Below are positions 6,626 to 11,808 of a stretch of 11,808 nucleotides of DNA, piece after piece. The position numbers and the translations under genes were made by a program. The notes beneath the pieces were generated by a model. That model was not told where the DNA came from. It made no database searches and saw only the letters and a program-made list of their open reading frames with translations. Each line of letters begins with the position of its first letter. Positions within the stretch are counted from its first letter, which is position 1. The stretch covers positions 1-11,808 of the forward strand of contig JAZQHR010000110.1 of assembly GCA_045540695.1 (NCBI GenBank), read 5' to 3'. Source of the DNA: JAZQHR01 sp045540695. Its GTDB lineage: Bacteria > Bacillota > Clostridia > UMGS1810.

Positions 6626-6671
6626 AGGGAATGCATTTATGCGCTTATCGGAATGGATAAATCCATTCCCT
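6626..6671. repeat. Palindromic hairpin element between convergent genes
   Basis: AGGGAATGCATTTAT (6626-6640) and ATAAATCCATTCCCT (6657-6671) form a 15-bp inverted repeat with one mismatch. The right half alone can also fold, GGAATGGAT (6650-6658) with ATCCATTCC (6661-6669). There is no clear T-tract on either side, so it is not a textbook intrinsic terminator. It resembles dispersed palindromes of Clostridia and may protect mRNA 3' ends or end transcription of both convergent units. The rest of the gap 6554-6726 is AT-rich with nothing recognisable. Confidence 0.55.
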
Positions 6672-6726
6672 ACGATTTATATTGTATAATTATTCAAATT
6701 ATCTGATTATTGAAACAGCCCCTTAT

Positions 6727-7884
6727 TTATATTTCTCGTCCTGAAACAATTACATTTTTTACGTTTATATCATCATCAAATATTATTATATCAGCATCGA
6801 AACCATTCATAAGTTTTCCCTTTGATGAAAGCTTCATTATACGAGCTGGCACCTCTGTTATCATTTTTACAGCAGATTGCAATGATATCCCGGCTTTTTT
6901 AACACAGGTTCTTACCAATACATCCGAAGTAGCTATACTTCCCGCAAATGCACTTCTGTCCGAAAGCTTCGCCACACCATCTTCGATTATATACGGCATA
7001 TTTCCGTTTTCGCTTGTTTCATTTTCTATATTTGTCATACCGCCATGACGAATTGCATCAGTAACAAGGCACATATTATCATCGCCTTTTATTTTATAAA
7101 TAAGCTTAAGAAGGTCTGGTGGAAGATGACATCCATCTGCGATAGTTTCAACATCTATATCATCGTAAAGATATGCTGTTTCAATTACTCCTAAAATACG
7201 AAAACCGCCTTTTCGTGTAATGGTAGACGTGCATGAATACAGATGTGTTATAAGCTTCATTCCGCTTTCGTACGCATTTTTTATATGTTCAAATTCAGCA
7301 TCGGTATGTCCTGCAGAAGATACTATATTGTTTTTGTTTAGAAACTTTAAAAAATCGTCTGCACCATCAAGCTCTGGTGCATAACTCCATCGCTTTATAA
7401 TACTGCCATATTTTTCGTATAGTCCCTCATATTCCTCTTTTTGCGGAGTACGGATAAACATAGGGTCCTGTGCCCCACTCTGTTTTGGGGAAAAATACGG
7501 ACCTTCGAGATGTGCACCATAGATATTAGGAATAATAGTTTCATCATCTTTGTATTCTTCCAGTGCCAAAAGTGCTTTTGAAGTTTTCTCATTATCATAG
7601 GCAGATATGGTTGGAAAAATGGTTGTCGTACCATGATTTGCGTGAACATTCGCAGCATTTTTTATTGCTTCAAATGTCCCATCTACAAATTCATATCCCG
7701 CCCCGCCATGAACGTGAATATCAATAAAACCAGGCGATACGTAATTGCCCTCTGCGTCAATCTCGCGGTCAAATGAAAGGTCAGCGTCTGTTATATCAAG
7801 AATTTTTTTATCTTTTATGTAAAGATTTTTTTCTACAATTCCATCAGGCAGAATAAGTCTGCCGTTCTTAATTTTAGTAATCAT
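6727..7884 (-). CDS. nagA: N-acetylglucosamine-6-phosphate deacetylase (NagA family), atypical substrate loop
   Basis: 385-residue amidohydrolase-fold enzyme expected to remove acetate from an N-acetylhexosamine-6-phosphate in the cytoplasm. All metal and catalytic positions are visible: H57-x-H59 in PGFIDIHVHGGAG, Glu127 in HLEGPYF, His193 in AGHTDA, His214 in THLYS, His253 in ADGCHLPP, and the catalytic Asp276 in VTDA. The HxH motif suggests the two-metal Bacillus-type site rather than the E. coli one. The usual THL(F/Y)NAM substrate loop is replaced by THLYSCTSTITRKGG (213-227), so specificity may differ. It overlaps the NagB-like gene by 4 bp (ATGA), implying translational coupling, and is last in the uxuA operon. 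The length is normal for the family. Confidence 0.87.
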   Translation of the reverse strand: MITKIKNGRLILPDGIVEKNLYIKDKKILDITDADLSFDREIDAEGNYVSPGFIDIHVHGGAGYEFVDGTFEAIKNAANVHANHGTTTIFPTISAYDNEKTSKALLALEEYKDDETIIPNIYGAHLEGPYFSPKQSGAQDPMFIRTPQKEEYEGLYEKYGSIIKRWSYAPELDGADDFLKFLNKNNIVSSAGHTDAEFEHIKNAYESGMKLITHLYSCTSTITRKGGFRILGVIETAYLYDDIDVETIADGCHLPPDLLKLIYKIKGDDNMCLVTDAIRHGGMTNIENETSENGNMPYIIEDGVAKLSDRSAFAGSIATSDVLVRTCVKKAGISLQSAVKMITEVPARIMKLSSKGKLMNGFDADIIIFDDDINVKNVIVSGREI

Positions 7885-8642
7885 ATAATTTTTGCCCCGC
7901 TATCTTTATCACAGTACATAATTGCATTATCGTGTTTTCTCATTATTGTTGCAGGTAAATCCTCGTTTATATCGTTATTTACTGTCTTGTATACAGCATC
8001 CGCTTTTGTAGCTGCAGGAACTGTGCAGAAAAGATAATCTGCGTTAAAAAGTGTAGGAACTGTAAGAGTAAGTGCATACTTTGGCACGTCATCAAGCTTT
8101 GCAAAGCATCCGTCATTTACCTGTTGCTGACGACAAACCTCGTCAAGCTCAACTCTCTTAATCACCTTACTGTCGTTAAAATCTGCAACCCAAGGATCGT
8201 TAAATGCAATGTGTCCGTTCTCGCCTATACCAAGGCATACGATATCTATAGGATTTTCTTCTATTAGCTTTGTGTAACGAGCACAGGTTTCATCTGCTGT
8301 TTCACCATCTGCATAGATATAGTTTACACTTTTAAATGGCAATTTATCAAACAATCTCTCTTTCAAGAAATTTCCAAAGCCCTGTGGTGCATCCTTAGAA
8401 AGACCTATGTACTCATCCATGTGAAAGGCATTTACTCTGCTCCAGTCGATACCTTCTGCTTTTATAAGTGCTGCAAGGGTTTCGTTCTGTGATGGAGCTG
8501 CGGCAAATATCATATTAACCTCATCCTTTTTGGAAAGAAGCTTTTTTATACAATCAGCTATGTCCAAACCTGCCTTGTTTCCCATTTCTTCTCTTGTATT
8601 AAATATTAACACATTTAAGTTATCTTTTTTTAATGTCTTCAT
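7881..8642 (-). CDS. NagB-family glucosamine-6-phosphate deaminase/isomerase, divergent
   Basis: 253 residues from the ATG at 8642, with GAGGG (8655-8651) 8 nt upstream. An upstream in-frame TTG at 8657 overlaps that site and is rejected. The family reaction turns glucosamine-6-phosphate into fructose-6-phosphate and ammonia. The fold is clear: FHMDEYIGL with the enolising Asp76, and LGIGENGHIAFNDP with His144. Three points differ from E. coli NagB. The phosphate loop reads AAAPSQNET (residues 47-55) instead of a GGTP/GST type. Asn142 stands where E. coli has Asp141. Asp149 stands where E. coli has Glu148. Asn at the second point may be common in Firmicutes, but the loop marks a separate subgroup. 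Coupling to nagA argues for an amino-sugar phosphate substrate; a related phosphosugar isomerisation is possible. Confidence 0.8.
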   Translation of the reverse strand: MKTLKKDNLNVLIFNTREEMGNKAGLDIADCIKKLLSKKDEVNMIFAAAPSQNETLAALIKAEGIDWSRVNAFHMDEYIGLSKDAPQGFGNFLKERLFDKLPFKSVNYIYADGETADETCARYTKLIEENPIDIVCLGIGENGHIAFNDPWVADFNDSKVIKRVELDEVCRQQQVNDGCFAKLDDVPKYALTLTVPTLFNADYLFCTVPAATKADAVYKTVNNDINEDLPATIMRKHDNAIMYCDKDSGAKII

Positions 8643-8689
8643 TTTTTCATCCCTCAATTTTAATTTTCTAATAAATCTTTATAAAAGTC

Positions 8690-9535
8690 TTATACACCAC
8701 TATATGCTGAAAAACCACCATCCACAGGAATAACTACGCCATTAACAAATCCTGATGCCTGTTTAGAAACAAGGTATAAAAGTGTTCCTATTAACTCTTC
8801 AGTTTTTCCGAATCTACCCATTGGTGTTGCATTTAGTATTTTATCTGTTCTAGAAGTTGGCGTTCCGTCAGCATTAAACAAAAGCTTTTCGTTTTGCTGA
8901 GTTACAAAAAATCCCGGAGCTATAGCGTTGCATCTGATATTTGTTTTCGAAAAATATACTGCAAGCCACTGCGTAAAGTTTGAAATAGCAGCTTTTGCAC
9001 CGCTATATGCAGGAATTTTTGTAAGAGGCGTGAAAGCGTTCATACTTGAAATATTTATAATGCTTGCATCTTCCTTTTTTGCCATATCCTTTGCAAACAC
9101 CTGTGTTGGAAGAAGCGTACCAAGGAAGTTTAAGTTAAACACAAATTCAACGCCATCTTTATCAAGATCAAAAAATGTTTTCACATTTCCTATATCTTCC
9201 GGATTGAAATATTCATTATCACAGGTTGCTTTTGGATTATTTCCGCCTGCACCATTTATTAAAATATCGCAAGTTCCAAAATCTTTTAATATTTCTTCAC
9301 GCGCTTTTTCTATGCTATCCTTATCTAAAACATTACAAGGATACCCCTTTGCCACTCCGCCATCATTTACAATTTCATCTGCGTATTTTTGCGCAGCTTC
9401 GGCGTTTAAGTCCAATAGTGCAACCTTTGCACCTGTTTTAGCAAGTGCTTTTGCAAACATTGAGCAAAGCACTCCGCCCGCACCGGTTATTACTACAGTT
9501 TTGTCTTTTAAATCAATATCAAATGGTAATACCAT
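8690..9535 (-). CDS. uxuB: D-mannonate oxidoreductase (fructuronate reductase), SDR type, YjmF/UxuB-like
   Basis: 281-residue short-chain dehydrogenase predicted to interconvert D-fructuronate and D-mannonate with NAD(H). The nucleotide loop is TGAGGVLCS (17-25), the form I associate with the B. subtilis YjmF group. Asp42 at the end of the second strand favours NAD over NADP. NGAGGNN (94-100) replaces the usual NNAG. The catalytic set is Asn136, Ser164 in ISSM, and Tyr177 with Lys181 in YSGAK. The C-terminus PVDGGFSAYSGV is typical of this group. It is unrelated to the long-chain E. coli UxuB, so the name refers to function. It begins 45 bp after uxuA, with AGGAG before the ATG, which strongly supports the uronate assignment. 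Confidence 0.85.
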   Translation of the reverse strand: MVLPFDIDLKDKTVVITGAGGVLCSMFAKALAKTGAKVALLDLNAEAAQKYADEIVNDGGVAKGYPCNVLDKDSIEKAREEILKDFGTCDILINGAGGNNPKATCDNEYFNPEDIGNVKTFFDLDKDGVEFVFNLNFLGTLLPTQVFAKDMAKKEDASIINISSMNAFTPLTKIPAYSGAKAAISNFTQWLAVYFSKTNIRCNAIAPGFFVTQQNEKLLFNADGTPTSRTDKILNATPMGRFGKTEELIGTLLYLVSKQASGFVNGVVIPVDGGFSAYSGV

Positions 9536-9580
9536 CTAAATCACTCCTATAATATATTTTCCTGATTGATACAATAATGG

Positions 9581-10615
9581 TCAATTTTTCTCTAGAGTTT
9601 CCCAAATACCTGCCATATACATCGCGCCAAGTGCTCTGTCATAAAGGCCGTATCCCGGTTTTCCCGTTTCACCCCAGATCATTCTTCCATGGTCAGGACG
9701 AAGGTAACCGCTAAATCCTGTATCATGGTATGCTTTTAAAATTTCAACAACATCCAGTGAGCCACAAGCTGATAAATGACCGCTTTCTTCAAACGAGCCA
9801 TCCTCTAATATCTTGATATTTCTCACATGAGCAAAATGAATTCTTCCCATTTTTCCATATTTTTTCACCATAGCAGTATAATCGTTGAACGTTGCACATC
9901 CAAGCGAACCACTGCACATAGTAAGTCCGTGATGAGAATCGTCATATAGAGATAAAAATCTATCTATATTTTCCTCGTTTGTGATAATTCTTGGTATACC
10001 AAAAATATTCCAAGGCGGATCATCAGGGTGAATAGCCATATTAACATCACATTCTTTTGCAACCGGTATAATCTCTTTTATAAAGTATTCAAGATTTTCC
10101 CACAAGCCTTCTGTCCCGATTTTTTTATACTCCTCAATTAGTCCTTCCATCTCTTCAGGAGAGTATGATGCATCCCATCCAGGGAGAGTCATTTTAGTCG
10201 GATCCATTTTATCAACGTCTTCTTTGTAATATACAAGTGCATTTGAGCCATCGTTTAAAGGCTGGTCAAGTCTTGAACGTGTCCAGTCAAATACAGGCAT
10301 AAAATTATAACATATACACTTTACGCCAACTTCCGATAGTCTTCTGATATTTTCTTTATAATTATCAATATATCTCTGATAATCACCGCGTTTTAATTTT
10401 ATATCTTCGTGAACAGGTACACTCTCTATTACTTCCATCTCAAGTCCTTTTGCATTTGCCTGTCTTTTCAACTCAAGAATGTCCTCTCTTGGCCAAACTT
10501 CGCCAACGGGAACAGAGTATACCGCAGTTACTACACCTGATACACACGGAATTTGTCTTATATTTTCAAGTGTAACAGGATCATCTTCCCCATACCATCT
10601 GAAAGTCATTTTCAT
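9581..10615 (-). CDS. uxuA: D-mannonate dehydratase
   Basis: 344-residue metal-dependent TIM-barrel enzyme that dehydrates D-mannonate to 2-keto-3-deoxy-D-gluconate, a step of glucuronate breakdown. The N-terminus MKMTFRWYGEDDPVTLENIR is diagnostic for UxuA. Other family segments include YNFMPVFDWTRS (103-114), MAIHPDDPPW with His196, LTMCSGSLG with Cys234, HFAHVRN with His260/His263, and RPDHGRMIWGE with Asp308 and His309; the His/Cys/His/Asp set matches the known metal site. Length fits the Firmicutes form (about 350) rather than the longer E. coli protein. AGGAGG (about 10632-10625) precedes the ATG. It is the first gene of the uxuA-uxuB-nagB-nagA unit and divergent from the AraC regulator at 10743. 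Confidence 0.95.
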   Translation of the reverse strand: MKMTFRWYGEDDPVTLENIRQIPCVSGVVTAVYSVPVGEVWPREDILELKRQANAKGLEMEVIESVPVHEDIKLKRGDYQRYIDNYKENIRRLSEVGVKCICYNFMPVFDWTRSRLDQPLNDGSNALVYYKEDVDKMDPTKMTLPGWDASYSPEEMEGLIEEYKKIGTEGLWENLEYFIKEIIPVAKECDVNMAIHPDDPPWNIFGIPRIITNEENIDRFLSLYDDSHHGLTMCSGSLGCATFNDYTAMVKKYGKMGRIHFAHVRNIKILEDGSFEESGHLSACGSLDVVEILKAYHDTGFSGYLRPDHGRMIWGETGKPGYGLYDRALGAMYMAGIWETLEKN

Positions 10616-10677
10616 CTTCTTAAACCTCCTCTATCTTATATCTAAATATTAACATAATTTTTTAAAATGTTATATAA

Positions 10678-10710
10678 CAAAAATTGCGTATTATATTGCA
10701 AAAATTGCGT
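10678..10710. promoter_or_regulatory. AraC-type operator: two identical 12-bp direct half-sites
   Basis: CAAAAATTGCGT occurs twice without mismatch, at 10678-10689 and 10699-10710, exactly 21 bp apart. It lies between uxuA and its divergent AraC regulator. A 12-bp palindrome TGTTATATAACA (10668-10679) abuts the first copy on the uxuA side. No convincing -35/-10 pair for uxuA could be chosen in 10630-10690, which fits an activator-dependent promoter. The binder is inferred to be the 10743-11555 product. Confidence 0.65.
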
Positions 10711-10724
10711 TTTTATGTTATATT
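10696..10724 (+). promoter_or_regulatory. Promoter of the third AraC regulator, overlapping an operator half-site
   Basis: TTGCAA (10696-10701), 17 nt, TATATT (10719-10724). As at 5669, the -35 overlaps the first bases of the second half-site (10699), so the regulator should repress itself when bound. The start site is expected near 10731, close to the AGGTGA ribosome binding site (10730-10735), so the leader is very short. Confidence 0.45.
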
Positions 10725-10742
10725 GAATTAGGTGATAAATTT

Positions 10743-11555
10743 ATGAACAACTTCTACTCTATTGATGAATTAACAAACAACAAACCGTCAAATAAAAATT
10801 TCCGTTTGCATTTTCATGATCATTATGAGATTTTAATGTTTTTAGAGGGTGATGCAAAGTATGTTGTAGAGGAAAATACTCACGCTTTGAAGCCCGATGA
10901 TATTATCGTTATAAGAAATCATCAGATGCACAGAATATACCACAATTCTCAAAAAAAATATCGTCGTATATGCATCAATATCCACCCGGATTTCTTCAAA
11001 AACGAAAACTGCAAAAAATACGAGGAACATTTTATTTATCCTGAAAATTACATTGGTAACAAAATTGATGCCGAAACCGCTTACAAAAGTGGCTTATACG
11101 ATGCTATAATACGACTAAAAAAATATTCTGATAGCTTTAAAAACATTTATACTCCGGTAATAAAAAGTACGCTTGTTGAAATTCTTTATATAATAAGCAA
11201 TATAAATTCCTACACAAAGGATGAAGCATCAAATACTCAGCTTCACAATATAATTCAATACATAAATCAAAATTTCACAAAGCAAATCACTTTAGAAATG
11301 CTTGAAAAAGAGTTTTTCATTTCAAAATACCATCTTTGCCACGTATTTTCAGAAGCGACAGGTATGACTGTACACAAATATATAACTAATAAGCGATTTA
11401 CCTTTGCAAACCAACTTATAAAAAACGGAATGAGTATCACAGAAGCCTCACAATCTGCCGGATATAACAGCTATTCTTCTTTTTACAGGGCATACAAAAA
11501 TCAGTTTGGCTCATCACCAAACCAAAAACTCTTTGCAAATCAGCAAATCGTATAA
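10743..11555 (+). CDS. AraC-family transcriptional regulator
   Basis: 270-residue regulator. AGGTGA (10730-10735) lies 7 nt before the ATG. The N-terminal cupin domain has H23-F-H25-xxx-E29 (LHFHDHYEIL) and a second motif NHQMHRIYH. The C-terminal AraC domain occupies about residues 165-262: first unit TLEMLEKEFFISKYHLCHVF, second unit SITEASQSAGYNSYSSFYRA followed by FGSSPNQK. It is divergent from uxuA with two identical operator half-sites between them, so it is the probable activator of the uxuA-uxuB-nagB-nagA operon. Its inducer is then likely a uronate pathway intermediate or the imported glycan, by inference. It belongs to the same general type as the regulators at 671 and 5729 but the sequences are clearly distinct. 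Confidence 0.9.
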   Translation: MNNFYSIDELTNNKPSNKNFRLHFHDHYEILMFLEGDAKYVVEENTHALKPDDIIVIRNHQMHRIYHNSQKKYRRICINIHPDFFKNENCKKYEEHFIYPENYIGNKIDAETAYKSGLYDAIIRLKKYSDSFKNIYTPVIKSTLVEILYIISNINSYTKDEASNTQLHNIIQYINQNFTKQITLEMLEKEFFISKYHLCHVFSEATGMTVHKYITNKRFTFANQLIKNGMSITEASQSAGYNSYSSFYRAYKNQFGSSPNQKLFANQQIV

Positions 11556-11666
11556 CATCACAGGATTAAACAGTGTATCTTATACCAAAAAGCAGCAAGC
11601 ATAAGGCCACCACCAGATAAGGAAGTATTGTCCTGAAAATCGTTTTTTTGACGAATTGCTGTGTTG

Positions 11667-11704
11667 AAAAAATGCACATATCCGTCAGGATTATGTGCAT
11701 TTTT
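11667..11704. terminator. Bidirectional intrinsic terminator
   Basis: AAAAATGCACATA (11668-11680) pairs perfectly with TATGTGCATTTTT (11692-11704). The loop TCCGTCAGGAT can itself pair TCC with GGA. The 13-bp stem is flanked by an A-tract and a T-tract, so it can act in either direction. It lies about 110 bp after the AraC stop and probably ends that transcript. Confidence 0.75.
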
Positions 11705-11808
11705 CGCCTTGAACTTCATTCAAAAAATTCGCTTTCAGGATGCATTGCAGTTTTGAAAATTAGATTTTTACATTTAGGCAAAGAACAAAAATCCCGTAAT
11801 ACTGACGT
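11705..11808. other. Right-edge non-coding stretch with an imperfect direct repeat
   Basis: No gene is supported. ATTGCAGTTTTGAAAA (11744-11759) matches ATTGCTGTGTTGAAAA (11655-11670), before the terminator, at 14 of 16 positions. The spacing is 89 bp. The origin of this repeat is unknown; it might be part of a dispersed element continuing beyond the window. Confidence 0.3.

Noticed and set aside
8643..8657. TTG at 8657 as start of the NagB-like gene
   Set aside because: The TTG lies inside or beside the GAGGG ribosome binding site that correctly spaces the ATG at 8642.
8928..9539. Plus-strand 203-codon reading frame opposite uxuB
   Set aside because: It is the antisense shadow of a well-supported SDR gene, with low-complexity hydrophobic sequence and no ribosome binding site.
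11558..11719. Minus-strand 53-codon reading frame beginning MKFKAKNAHNPDG
   Set aside because: It has no ribosome binding site, reads through the strong terminator hairpin at 11667-11704, and matches no family I know.

Overview
The window is AT-rich (roughly one third G+C by eye). It has strong AGGAGG-type ribosome binding sites, sigma-A-like promoters and small palindromic 'CCTCCCTT...AAGGGAGG' intergenic repeats. Together with the gene content this suggests a low-GC Gram-positive of the class Clostridia, probably a gut or other polysaccharide-fermenting member (Oscillospirales-like). The taxon is inferred, not proven. Everything that can be identified is carbohydrate catabolism and its regulation.

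Layout, left to right. (1) Positions 1-68 hold the first 22 codons of a minus-strand secreted protein that runs off the window. (2) Positions 69-670 are a long intergenic region with palindromic repeats, a strong minus-strand promoter, a structured leader ending in a U-tract, and the promoter of an AraC-type regulator (671-1534, +). A bidirectional terminator (1551-1579) follows. (3) Positions 1592-5581, minus strand, hold four consecutive and strongly divergent Gfo/Idh/MocA oxidoreductases with 30-42 bp gaps, i.e. one transcription unit. It diverges from a second AraC-type regulator (5729-6553, +) across a 147-bp promoter region. (4) Positions 6727-10615, minus strand, hold a second unit, read uxuA (mannonate dehydratase), uxuB-type SDR (D-mannonate oxidoreductase), NagB-like deaminase, NagA-like deacetylase. 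It diverges from a third AraC-type regulator (10743-11555, +), which ends near a strong hairpin terminator (11667-11704).

How they fit together. UxuB and UxuA convert fructuronate to mannonate to 2-keto-3-deoxygluconate. NagA and NagB would deacetylate and deaminate an N-acetylhexosamine-6-phosphate, and their genes overlap by 4 bp. Joining the two pathways in one operon suggests use of a glycan, glycoside or derivative containing both a uronic acid and an N-acetyl amino sugar. Both Nag proteins carry non-standard active-site loops, so the true amino-sugar substrate may be unusual. The four oxidoreductases could process the same compound by NAD(P)-dependent oxidation or keto-sugar chemistry. 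No transporter, glycosidase, uronate isomerase, KDG kinase or KDPG aldolase lies in the window.

The most notable regulatory observation is that both divergent promoter regions share one architecture. Each has two direct CAAAAA-type half-sites 21 bp apart, and the downstream one overlaps a TTGCAA -35 element of the regulator's own promoter. This implies two paralogous AraC circuits, possibly cross-talking, that tie the two operons into one regulon.
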